A DNA stretch of 64,000 bases from Methylobacterium currus. Lineage in GTDB: Bacteria; Pseudomonadota; Alphaproteobacteria; Rhizobiales; Beijerinckiaceae. A model generated the notes under the pieces. It was not told the DNA's origin. It did no database searches and saw nothing but the letters and a program-made list of their open reading frames with translations. The DNA lies in contig NZ_CP028843.1 of NCBI RefSeq assembly GCF_003058325.1, positions 394,501 through 458,500 on the forward strand, in the 5' to 3' direction. This document shows positions 27,901 to 34,503 of this stretch, piece after piece. Position numbers and translations under genes: made by a program. Each line of letters opens with the position of its first letter. Position 1 is the stretch's first letter.

Positions 27901-27954
27901 TTCAGGGCTTATGCCGCCGCCCGTCCGCTCCGCCGCTTCCGCCCCGCCGCTCAT
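24931..27954 (-). CDS. ABC exporter-like membrane protein with degenerate, interrupted ATPase domain
   Basis: A 1007-residue protein: disordered N-terminus (1-70), an ABC exporter-type transmembrane domain with about six helices (about 85-400), then a nucleotide-binding-like domain split by a roughly 300-residue insertion. The Walker A position reads SDGGPAAST (467-475) with no Lys. The signature LSGAQ is at 881-885. The Walker B position reads LLVLDGA (901-907), with Gly where the catalytic Glu is expected, and the His switch reads LPND. The segment after the Q-loop recurs three times: LRDNIVYG (524-531), AENLLFG (651-657) and LRDNLLFG (828-835). Hydrolysis of ATP seems unlikely. It is coupled to a cyclic-nucleotide-binding protein. 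Confidence 0.88.
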   Translation of the reverse strand: MSGGAEAAERTGGGISPETAPALGRVPAVERGDRATGQGRDEQGRDGQVQQAARSGNDPEAADASGGLDRSLFRYIWRHSKRDQILICGVVLASLPLYFASLDLPRRIVNEAIQGHAFEKGNETAKFLVLRLQMPDWFGHDISLFSGFDVDRFELLFGLSSMFLLLVLINGAFKYWINVAKGALGERMLRRLRFQLFALIMRFSPEALRHTKASEVATIIRDEVEPIGGFIGDAYILPAFLGTQAATAMTFILLQNVWLGLLAAGVVGVQFVVIPRLRRELLRLGRQRQLASRRLAGRVGEVVDGIAAVHSNGAEAWERAEIGHRLGGLFDLRLRIYRRKFMVKFLNNLLAQMTPFLFYCIGGYFALKGQLSIGQLVAVIAAYRDLPPPLKELIDWDQQRLDVQVKYEQVLQQFLPERLIGLDAPGRDDTLCGRLAAEGVGVQEPHGPVLANVSLSLPLPAVIGIVSDGGPAASTFARVLARRVVPTSGRITLEDHDIAEWSGAALTRRIAYAGVDPILFPGSLRDNIVYGLNRRPPEGVQADARVLAEARRTGNPVEPFPADWIDYAQAGVADAGALDALILDWLTRIGMGEEVYRFGLLGQVDPERHPDLAARLIEARIAFRERLAAEGRAHLVEPFDPARYNHQATVAENLLFGVPTTTSLTGRALAEHPVVRLVLDRTGLTDDLVTMGERIAATMLEIFRGLPSGHPLFEQFSFLAADELPEYEAILARRTATEASAERHGGGALNRIRRRWIGLGRYGSADATRLMALPLAYIQPRHRLGLIDDAFRDRLVEARAQLRQTFDEAGMGGVDFYDPDRVCAAAPLRDNLLFGRINQSVADAVETVTATGTALVQEMRLAPAITRVGLDHQVGPEGRFLSGAQRAVVSLIRALVRRPDLLVLDGALSPMGENRAGTVLGLLLERFGRENSLVVVLPNDRVADRFALVLRAAGTQIHGPEKPAGTAASPEETSAGAGAAAPAAAVSGRAEDETGPEPARVEQDVKA

Positions 27955-28078
27955 GCCGGTCCGCCGCCCCAGATCCCGCGCCCCAGATCCCGCCTGCCTG
28001 TGTAGAGGGCTGGAGCGGGACTGGAAACCGCGGCTGCGTCAGCGCTTGCCGGCCCGAGCCCGGCATATCACCCCGGGA

Positions 28079-28297
28079 TCAATCCCGGCGGGCATGCTCC
28101 TTGCGGGTGGTCAGGCCGCCGATCGGCTCGTCGCCGAACTGGCGGTTGGGTTGGGGCGAGTCGCCCGGCTCCTCGGTCGTGGTCAGGTGCGGGCTGCCTT
28201 CCTCGGCCGGCATCGGCGGCGGGGCGGTGCGGTTCGGCGAAGGCGCCGTCTCCGGATGGGCGACGGCCTCGCGGCTCACCATGGTCTTGTTGGTCAT
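28079..28297 (-). CDS. Small polar hypothetical protein, EcfG-regulated
   Basis: A 72-residue, Pro/Glu/Thr-rich, probably disordered soluble protein with no recognised family. The ATG at 28297 follows GGAG at about seven bases. A perfect EcfG promoter lies 66 bp upstream (28363-28387), which supports the gene call and makes it a stress-response gene. It is divergent from the KGG-motif stress protein. Confidence 0.68.
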   Translation of the reverse strand: MTNKTMVSREAVAHPETAPSPNRTAPPPMPAEEGSPHLTTTEEPGDSPQPNRQFGDEPIGGLTTRKEHARRD

Positions 28298-28362
28298 CGG
28301 CTGCTCCGGAGATGACGGTGCGGCGGCCGGCCGCAGGCCGCTCCACCGCTCTCTCCGGGGCG

Positions 28363-28387
28363 AACGCCGGCCTCTCCGACCGGTTCC
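28363..28387 (-). promoter_or_regulatory. EcfG-type promoter of the small polar protein gene
   Basis: The minus strand reads GGAAC-N16-CGTT exactly, with the -10 element 66 bp before the ATG at 28297. Confidence 0.78.
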
Positions 28388-28529
28388 GCCCCGCGCTGGC
28401 CGCGCGCGGCCAGCTTTCATCGGGGCTTGCGTTGTTAGTGCAAGTCACCGCCCCGACACGACGATCTCGGGCCTCCGGCTGTACTGACCCGATTCGGGAC
28501 CTTCAGTCCGCCGGACCGCATGCGTGGCA

Positions 28530-28554
28530 GGAACCATCATTTGCGCTGAAGGTT
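28530..28554 (+). promoter_or_regulatory. EcfG-type promoter of the KGG stress protein gene
   Basis: The plus strand reads GGAAC-N17-GTT; the base before GTT is G instead of the preferred C. It ends 33 bp before the ATG at 28588. Confidence 0.7.
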
Positions 28555-28587
28555 GTCCGGACTGAGAGCACGGCCAAGGAGGCAATC

Positions 28588-28782
28588 ATGGCTACGGGAA
28601 ATTCGACCTCGAAGCGCGGCTTCGCATCCATGGATCTGGAGCGGCAGCGCGAGATCGCCAGCAAGGGCGGCCGCAGCGTGCCGGCCGAGAAGCGGTCCTT
28701 CTCGCAGGATCGCGAGCTGGCCTCGTCGGCCGGCCGCAAGGGCGGCCAGGCTTCGGGCAGCGGTCGCGCCACCGACGAGTGA
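28588..28782 (+). CDS. KGG-motif general stress protein
   Basis: A 64-residue hydrophilic protein with repeated KGG units (FASMDLERQREIASKGGRS and GRKGGQASG), the pattern of the con-10/GsiB/YciG stress-protein family. Such proteins accumulate under desiccation, osmotic or stationary stress and are probably disordered protectants. The ATG at 28588 is preceded by AAGGAGG. An EcfG-type promoter lies immediately upstream, tying it to the PhyR-NepR response. Confidence 0.9.
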   Translation: MATGNSTSKRGFASMDLERQREIASKGGRSVPAEKRSFSQDRELASSAGRKGGQASGSGRATDE

Positions 28783-29035
28783 GGCTCGCCGGACCGGCAT
28801 CGGCCGGCGACGGACCGATCCGCCTGACCGGGCCCCGGCAAGAGCGCCAGGCCCAGAAGCGCCAAGCCCAGGAGCCGCAGGCCTCTGCGCCGCGGGCCCG
28901 TTGAGACCCACACTCATGCGCCGGAGGGAGATCACCTCGCCTCCGGCGCATCAGCATGGGCCGTCACGACGGTGATCGGACACGACGAAGCACCCCGGGC
29001 GCTGCCGCGCCGGGGTGCCTCGTTCGCGGTTGCGG

Positions 29036-29242
29036 TCAAGCGGCGCGGGGCCGGGCCGTGACCAGGAGGTTGCGGCGCGCCAGGTGGAGGCAGACCACGT
29101 CGTCGACCGGCCGCATGGCCGCGACGCCGGCGAGCAGGCTGGCGAGCCGGTCGGCATCGGGCTCGACGGAGCCGTCGCGATGAACGCGTTCCGGGGCCGG
29201 CGGCTGAGGCGAGGGCACCTCGTATTCGCGTAGGTCGATCAT
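29036..29242 (-). CDS. Small hypothetical protein, second gene of a stress operon
   Basis: A 68-residue soluble protein starting MIDLREYEVPSPQPPAPE and ending in a basic stretch. No family was recognised. The start is the ATG at 29242. It follows the exported protein gene by 40 bp on the same strand with no promoter between them, so it is probably co-transcribed from the EcfG promoter at 29841-29866. It might be a shadow ORF, but its position favours a gene. Confidence 0.5.
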   Translation of the reverse strand: MIDLREYEVPSPQPPAPERVHRDGSVEPDADRLASLLAGVAAMRPVDDVVCLHLARRNLLVTARPRAA

Positions 29243-29282
29243 GGGGGCGTCCGGTGGTTTCGAGCGATCCCGCGCGGCGCCG

Positions 29283-29801
29283 TCAGAGCGTCGCGACCGG
29301 GATCGGGGAGAGGGCGGGCGGCACGACCTCGCCGGCATCGGCCAGGCAGCGGCTCGGCAGCAGACGGCGGGCCTCGTGGCCGGCGAGACCGCTGATCGCG
29401 CCTTCGCAACCCTCCGGCATCCGCCGCACCGCCTGGCCCGCCGGGGCCGGATCGCGCTGTGCCACCGGGGCGCCGGCGCGCTCGCGCACGGTGACGTGAG
29501 GGAGCGCGGTGTCGCGGGCGACCAAGGTCGTGTTGCGGGTGGAATCGGCCTGGTAGACGACGTCGCCGGCCGCGTTGCGCAGAGTGATCTTGGCGGCGCC
29601 GAGCCCGGTGATCTCGACCGCCACCGGAACCTGCACCGCCGCGGCCGGCCGGACCGGCGCGAGCCGATCGCCCTTGATCGCCGCCTGCTCGACGGCCGGG
29701 CGGGCGACCGCCCCGACGGAATGCTCGATCAGCGGTTGCCCGACCAGGGCGAGGAACGCGGCCGGAACCGTAATGCCGAGGAAGAAGTGCGGGCGGAGCA
29801 T
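29283..29801 (-). CDS. Exported hypothetical protein, EcfG-regulated
   Basis: A 172-residue protein with an N-terminal hydrophobic segment (HFFLGITVPAAFLALVGQ, residues 4-21) that is a signal peptide or membrane anchor. The rest is Ala/Val/Arg-rich and not assigned to a family. The ATG at 29801 is chosen over a TTG at 29858 because the EcfG -10 element (29841-29844) lies between them, so the TTG would be outside the transcript. It heads a two-gene stress operon. Confidence 0.65.
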   Translation of the reverse strand: MLRPHFFLGITVPAAFLALVGQPLIEHSVGAVARPAVEQAAIKGDRLAPVRPAAAVQVPVAVEITGLGAAKITLRNAAGDVVYQADSTRNTTLVARDTALPHVTVRERAGAPVAQRDPAPAGQAVRRMPEGCEGAISGLAGHEARRLLPSRCLADAGEVVPPALSPIPVATL

Positions 29802-29840
29802 ACGCGTGGCCCTCGCGGCGAAGCTTGAGAATGCTTTTTC

Positions 29841-29866
29841 AACGCGGATGCGTGGCAAGTAGTTCC
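29841..29866 (-). promoter_or_regulatory. EcfG-type promoter of the exported protein gene
   Basis: The minus strand reads GGAAC-N17-CGTT. The -10 element is 40 bp upstream of the ATG at 29801. Confidence 0.78.
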
Positions 29867-30005
29867 CGCGATCGTGCCTCGGCGGGACAGTTCATGCCGC
29901 GAATGCGAACGGCCCCGTCAACCTCCCGTTAACCGACCGGTGCGGCGCTCAAGCGAAGCAATTTCGCCACAGGCAACGAAAAAGGATCGCAGTGCGCGGA
30001 CCCTT

Positions 30006-30031
30006 GGAACCATTCCGCGCGGATTCCCGTT
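30006..30031 (+). promoter_or_regulatory. EcfG-type promoter of a candidate small RNA
   Basis: The plus strand reads GGAAC-N17-CGTT. No gene of credible length follows; instead a strong intrinsic terminator lies about 65-90 bp downstream. Confidence 0.75.
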
Positions 30032-30037
30032 GATGTG

Positions 30038-30129
30038 GCAACCCGGCCACCTGGTCCTCCCCGCATTCCCCTTGTGCATTGGCCGGAAACTCTTCCAACG
30101 GGCCGGATCCTGATCCGGCCCGTTCTTTT
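30038..30129 (+). ncRNA. Candidate EcfG-dependent small RNA, about 90 nt
   Basis: The unit is defined by a consensus EcfG promoter (30006-30031) and an intrinsic terminator (30097-30129), predicting a transcript of about 90 nt starting near 30038. The only open frame overlapping it begins with the ATG at 30033, upstream of the predicted transcription start, and would give 26 residues. A regulatory RNA of the general stress response is therefore the better reading. The start site and the targets are inferred or unknown. Confidence 0.55.
30097..30129 (+). terminator. Strong intrinsic terminator of the candidate small RNA
   Basis: AACGGGCCGGATC (30097-30109) pairs perfectly with 30112-30124 across a two-base centre, giving a stem of up to 13 bp, and is followed by CTTTT. 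It is the most canonical intrinsic terminator in the window. Confidence 0.88.
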
Positions 30130-30291
30130 GTATTGGGGTTCCGTTTTCATGAACGGCCAAGTCTAACCCAAGTCGGTGCCTCATGGCGCTCGGCCGGGCG
30201 TTAGCGCGTCCCACCCGAAATCTCTGCCCCGCCGAGCCCGAACGCCGCCGTGGCGAGCCGGGCCGGGGACCAGGGCGCACCGCAGGAGAGG

Positions 30292-31821
30292 TCAGGCGCC
30301 GACGCCCGGGGCGTAGCCGAAGGATGCGGCGGGGGCGGCCGCGGTCTCGACCCAGACGCTCTTCACCTGCGTGTATTCGTGCAGGGCCTCGATGCCGCTG
30401 GACCTCCCGTAGCCGCTGCGCCCCGAGCCGCCGAAGGGCGAGGAGACATGGATGGTCTTGTAGGCGTTGATCCAGAAGGTGCCGGCCCGCACCGACGCCG
30501 CGACCCGGTGGGCGCGGCCGACGTCGCGGGTCCAGACCGCGCCGGCGAGGCCGAACTCGGAATCGTTGGCGATGGCGATCGCCTCCTCTTCCGTGTCGAA
30601 CGGGATCACCGTCACCACCGGCCCGAAGATCTCGGTCCGGGCGCAGTCCATGGAATTATCGGCCTGCGCCAGGATCGTCGGGCGCACGTAGTAGCCGCCC
30701 TCTCCCGGCGTGCCGTCGCTGCCGGCGGCGAGGCGCGCGCCCTCTCCGAGGCCGCCGCGGATCATCGCCAGCACGTGCCGGTACTGGCCGGCGTTGTTGA
30801 TCGGCCCGATCTCGGTCTCCGGATCGAGGGGATCGCCGACGCGGATGCGATTCGCTCCTGCCGCCAGCATGGCGATGAAGCTCTCATAGACCGGGCGCTC
30901 GACGAGCAGCCGCGAGCCGGCGACGCAGGACTGGCCGGCGCCCGCGAAGATCGCGGCTTGCGCGCCGAGGCAGGCCCGCTCCAGGTCGGCATCCGCGAAC
31001 ACGATGTTGGCCGACTTGCCGCCGAGTTCGAGCAGGCAGGGCTTCAGATGGCGCGCGGCGCTCTCCGCGATCCGTGCGCCCGTCGCCGGCGAGCCGACGA
31101 AGACCACCTTCGCCACCACCTTCTCGGCGAGCGCAGCCTGGCCGGTGGTATGGCCGTAGCCGGCGAGCACGTTGACGACGCCAGGCGGCAGGCCCGCCCG
31201 CTCGGCCAGCGCCGCCACGGCGAGCGAGGTCAGGGGGGTGAGCTCGGAGGGCTTGAGCAGCACCGCGTTCCCGGCGGCGAGCGCCGGGGCGAGCTGCCAG
31301 CCGCAGGTGAAGACCGGGGCGTTCCAGGGCGTGATCTGCAGGACCACGCCGAGGGGCTCGCGGCGCGTGTAGTTGAGGTGGCTGGTCGGGACCGGGATCA
31401 CCTCGCCGTGCAGCTTGTCGGCCCAGCCGGCATAGTACTCGACCATCTCCGCGACCTTGGTCGCCTCGACGCGGCAATCGCGGATCGGCTTGCCGGCGTT
31501 CAGCGCCTCCAGGCGGGCGAGGGGCTCGATCTCGGCGCGGATGCTGCGTGCGATCTCCTGCATCACCCGGCCGCGGGCGGCACCGGTGAGCGCCGCCCAC
31601 CGCGCCTGGCCGGCGGTCGCGGCCCGGGCGGCCTCGGCGACCACGGACGCGCCGGCATCCGGGTACTCGGCGAGGCCGAGTCCGGTGGCCGGATCGACGA
31701 GCCGCACCGGCTCGCCGGTGCCGGGGACGAGGCGGCCGTCGACCCAGGAACCGATGGTCGTCATCTCGGGGAAGAATGGGCGCAGGAGGGCGGCGAGCGC
31801 CTGCGGGCGGGTCTCTGTCAT
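30292..31821 (-). CDS. NAD(P)-dependent aldehyde dehydrogenase
   Basis: A 509-residue ALDH-superfamily enzyme. The conserved Asn region is TPWNAPVFTCGWQLAPAL, the catalytic Glu lies in LELGGKSANIV, the catalytic Cys in GAGQSCVAGSRL, and the C-terminal EIFGPVV motif is intact. It starts 16 bp after the stop of the upstream 3-hydroxyisobutyrate dehydrogenase-like gene, so the two form an operon. The substrate is probably an aldehyde produced by that partner or by a linked pathway. A divergent LysR gene is the likely regulator. Confidence 0.92.
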   Translation of the reverse strand: MTETRPQALAALLRPFFPEMTTIGSWVDGRLVPGTGEPVRLVDPATGLGLAEYPDAGASVVAEAARAATAGQARWAALTGAARGRVMQEIARSIRAEIEPLARLEALNAGKPIRDCRVEATKVAEMVEYYAGWADKLHGEVIPVPTSHLNYTRREPLGVVLQITPWNAPVFTCGWQLAPALAAGNAVLLKPSELTPLTSLAVAALAERAGLPPGVVNVLAGYGHTTGQAALAEKVVAKVVFVGSPATGARIAESAARHLKPCLLELGGKSANIVFADADLERACLGAQAAIFAGAGQSCVAGSRLLVERPVYESFIAMLAAGANRIRVGDPLDPETEIGPINNAGQYRHVLAMIRGGLGEGARLAAGSDGTPGEGGYYVRPTILAQADNSMDCARTEIFGPVVTVIPFDTEEEAIAIANDSEFGLAGAVWTRDVGRAHRVAASVRAGTFWINAYKTIHVSSPFGGSGRSGYGRSSGIEALHEYTQVKSVWVETAAAPAASFGYAPGVGA

Positions 31822-31837
31822 GGCGGGTCCTCCCGGG

Positions 31838-32710
31838 TCAGGCGTTCGGGTCGAGCTGGAGCGTGACGATGGCGTTGAAGTCGGCGTCGTCGGGGATCTC
31901 GGCGCTGTCGCGCCACAGCCGGGCGGCCTCTCCCGAGAGCGGCAGGTCGAGGCCGAGCGCGCCGATCAGGCTCTCGGCCAGCCGCACGTCCTTGCGCATC
32001 AGCTTCATGGTGAAGCCGGAATCGAAGGCGCCGTTGAGCACCCAGGTCGGGAAGTTCACCTGCGTGACGCCGCTGCGGCCCGAGCCGGCATTGATCCCGG
32101 CGAGCAGGCGCTCCGGATCGACGCCGGCCTCCTTCGCCATCCGCACCGCCTCGGCGGCCGTGATGAGGTGGGCGGCGCAGAGCAGGTTGTTGGCGAGCTT
32201 GGTGACGTGGCCGGCGCCGACATCGCCGACATGGACCCGGGTCGCGCTCATGGCGGCCAGCACCGGCTCGGCCCGGGCCACCGCCCGCTCGCTGCCGCCG
32301 ATCACCATCGTGAGCGTCGCGGCGTGTGCTCCTTTCGGCCCGCCGCTCACCGGCGCGTCGACGAGGTCGATGCCGGCGGGCGTGAGGGCCGACGCGATGC
32401 GCCGGGTGACCGCCGGGTCCGAGGTGGAGGTGTCGATGACGAGGAGCCCGGGCCGAGCGCCCTGGAGCGGCCCGTCGGGCCCGAGCAGCACCGCCTCCAC
32501 CACCTCGGGGTTGGGCAGCGACAGCACCACCGCGCCGCAGGCCCGCCAGAGGACGGACGGCCCGTCGACGATCTCGATGCCGTCCGCCGCCGAGGCCTCG
32601 CGGGCGGCCGGGGCGGGGTCGTACCCCATCACGTCGAAGCCGCGCCGCCGCAGCGAGAGGGCCATGCCCCGGCCCATATGGCCCAAGCCGATGACGCCGA
32701 TCGTCCGCAT
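31838..32710 (-). CDS. 3-hydroxyisobutyrate dehydrogenase-family oxidoreductase
   Basis: A 290-residue beta-hydroxyacid dehydrogenase. The N-terminal Rossmann motif is IGVIGLGHMGRGMA (residues 3-16), the substrate motif DAPVSGGPKGA is near 120, and the catalytic Lys lies in GHVTKLANNLL. Family members oxidise 3-hydroxyisobutyrate, tartronate semialdehyde or similar acids. The start is the ATG at 32710. It is the first gene of an operon with the aldehyde dehydrogenase, divergent from a LysR gene. Confidence 0.9.
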   Translation of the reverse strand: MRTIGVIGLGHMGRGMALSLRRRGFDVMGYDPAPAAREASAADGIEIVDGPSVLWRACGAVVLSLPNPEVVEAVLLGPDGPLQGARPGLLVIDTSTSDPAVTRRIASALTPAGIDLVDAPVSGGPKGAHAATLTMVIGGSERAVARAEPVLAAMSATRVHVGDVGAGHVTKLANNLLCAAHLITAAEAVRMAKEAGVDPERLLAGINAGSGRSGVTQVNFPTWVLNGAFDSGFTMKLMRKDVRLAESLIGALGLDLPLSGEAARLWRDSAEIPDDADFNAIVTLQLDPNA

Positions 32711-32780
32711 ATCCGCTGTCTCCCGGAACCGGCGCCGGAATCCGTGCCGCGGCGCCTTCTGGGAACCGAAGAATGAGGCA

Positions 32781-32838
32781 GGCCGGCGTTGAGCGGAACG
32801 ACGCCGGCCGGTATTTTGCGTTGCCTTGCCGGCAACGC
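32781..32838 (+). promoter_or_regulatory. Two inverted repeats between the dehydrogenase operon and lysR
   Basis: GGCCGGCGT (32781-32789) pairs with ACGCCGGCC (32801-32809), and GCGTTGCC (32818-32825) pairs with GGCAACGC (32831-32838). The second contains a T-N11-A core, the LysR-type binding pattern. Their position in the divergent spacer makes them likely binding sites for the adjacent LysR protein. Confidence 0.55.
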
Positions 32839-32868
32839 ACCCGGCGAGCGGGAAAGGGGAGGAGACCA

Positions 32869-33849
32869 ATGCACAGCCTCGACGAGCGCTGCCTGCGCTA
32901 CCTCGCGGAGGCGGTCGGCTGCGGCTCGGTCCGGGCTGCGGCCGACAAGCTCAACGTCAACGCCTCGGCGGTGAGCCGCCAGCTCGCTCAGATGGAGGTG
33001 CAGCTCGCCACGCCCCTGATCGAGCGCCACAGCCGCGGCGTGCGGGCGACCCCGGCCGGCGCCCTGCTCCTCGACTATCACCGCCGCCAGGCCTCCGATC
33101 GGGAGGACATCCTGGCCAAGCTCGCCGCGCTCAAAGGTCTGCGACGCGGCCATATCGGCGTGGTCCTCGGCGAGGGCTTCATCGGCGACCTGATGTCGGG
33201 CCTGCTCCAGGGCTTCTGGGCCCGCCACCCCGCCCTGACCATGACCCTCGACCTCGCGGCGACCAACGACGTGGTGCGCCGTGTCGTCGAGGACGAGGCT
33301 CATCTCGGCCTCGTCTACAACCCGCCGCCCGAGCCGCGCCTGCGCACCCATCTGGCGATGCCCCACCCGATCCGGGTGCTGGTGCGGGAGGACCACCCGC
33401 TCGCATCCCATCGGGGCCCGGTCCGCCTCGCCGACCTTGCCGGCCACCGCCTCGGCACGATGCACCCGGCCACCGGCATCCGGCAGATCATCGCGGCGGC
33501 GGAGCAGGCGGAGGGCGCGCGGCTCGAACCGGCGCTGACCACCGGTTCGATCGGCGTGCTCAAGCAGTTCGTCGCGTCCGGCACCGGCGTGACGCTGCTG
33601 CCGGCCTTCTGCGCCGCGCCGGAAATGGCCGCGGGGATCCTGGTCGCCCTGCCCCTCGCCGATCCGGGCCTCAACGCGGTGGAGGCCCGGATCGTCACCC
33701 GCCTCGGCCGCCAGCTCCCGCCCGCGGCGGCCGCGCTCCTGCAGCACCTCGCCCGCGGGATGGCGGGGACCTTGACCGGGACCTCGTCGGGCGGGGGGAT
33801 GGCGGGAGCGGGCGAGGCGGGCCGCGGGGACCGGGCGGGATCTCCCTGA
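32869..33849 (+). CDS. LysR-family transcriptional regulator
   Basis: A 326-residue regulator with an N-terminal winged helix (CLRYLAEAVGCGSVRAAADK, then LNVNASAVSRQLAQMEVQL, residues ~7-45) and a periplasmic-binding-protein-like effector domain. The ATG at 32869 follows GGGGAGGAG; a longer frame upstream is unsupported. It is divergent from the hydroxyisobutyrate dehydrogenase and aldehyde dehydrogenase operon and probably controls it. The low-complexity Gly-rich C-terminus is a likely extension. Confidence 0.92.
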   Translation: MHSLDERCLRYLAEAVGCGSVRAAADKLNVNASAVSRQLAQMEVQLATPLIERHSRGVRATPAGALLLDYHRRQASDREDILAKLAALKGLRRGHIGVVLGEGFIGDLMSGLLQGFWARHPALTMTLDLAATNDVVRRVVEDEAHLGLVYNPPPEPRLRTHLAMPHPIRVLVREDHPLASHRGPVRLADLAGHRLGTMHPATGIRQIIAAAEQAEGARLEPALTTGSIGVLKQFVASGTGVTLLPAFCAAPEMAAGILVALPLADPGLNAVEARIVTRLGRQLPPAAAALLQHLARGMAGTLTGTSSGGGMAGAGEAGRGDRAGSP

Positions 33850-33853
33850 CGGG

Positions 33854-34303
33854 TCAGGGGCGCGCCGCGAACGCGTCGCGGAACTCCGGCACGGCCAGCC
33901 GGTGCAGGAGGTCGCGCAGGAGGTCGGCCTGTTCGGGCCCGAACGCAGCCTCGAAGCGGTCCTGGACCGCCCGCCACAGCGGCATCGCCTCCTCGAGCTT
34001 GGCGGTGCCGGACGGCGTCAGGGCGATGCGCCGCGCCCGGCGGTCCCGCGGGTCCGGGACCACGCTGACATAGCCGTCGCGGGTCAGGGGCTTGAGGGTG
34101 TGGGCCAGCCCCGAGAGGTCCATCACCATCGCGTCGGCCAGTTCGCCCATGGTCGGGGTGCCGAGGCGGCGGATCGTGCCGAGCAGGCCGAACTGCGTCG
34201 CGCGCAGGCCGCTCGGCGCCAGGGCGTCGTCGTAGAGCTGACTGACGCTGCGCGTCGCCCGGCGCAGGGCCGCGTTGCTGCAGCGGGTCGGATGGATCGT
34301 CAC
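33854..34303 (-). CDS. MarR-family transcriptional regulator
   Basis: A 149-residue winged-helix regulator: LRATQFGLLGTIRRLGTPTMGELADAMVMD, then the wing with DPRDRRARRIALTPSG. The ligand and the target are unknown. It is convergent with lysR (4 bp between stops) and divergent from the hybrid histidine kinase gene, which is one possible target. Confidence 0.92.
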   Translation of the reverse strand: MTIHPTRCSNAALRRATRSVSQLYDDALAPSGLRATQFGLLGTIRRLGTPTMGELADAMVMDLSGLAHTLKPLTRDGYVSVVPDPRDRRARRIALTPSGTAKLEEAMPLWRAVQDRFEAAFGPEQADLLRDLLHRLAVPEFRDAFAARP

Positions 34304-34503
34304 GCAACGCCTCCGCGCCCCGCCGTCGCGGGGCCGTGCCCAGATATGCGGCCTTCCCCGCTCCGCCGCAATGCGGGCGTCCCGCCCCCGCCGGTGATCG
34401 CGGCGGGAGGGTGGAGACGCAGGGCCCGCCTCCGCTATATGGGGCGGAGGGGATGAGGCGGATGCGCTCGAGACCGCGCGGCGCCCGTGCGGGTGGGAGA
34501 GGA

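Noticed and set aside
30033..30113. A 26-codon ORF in place of the small RNA
   Set aside because: Its ATG lies upstream of the start site predicted from the promoter, it has no ribosome-binding site, and its end runs into the terminator stem.
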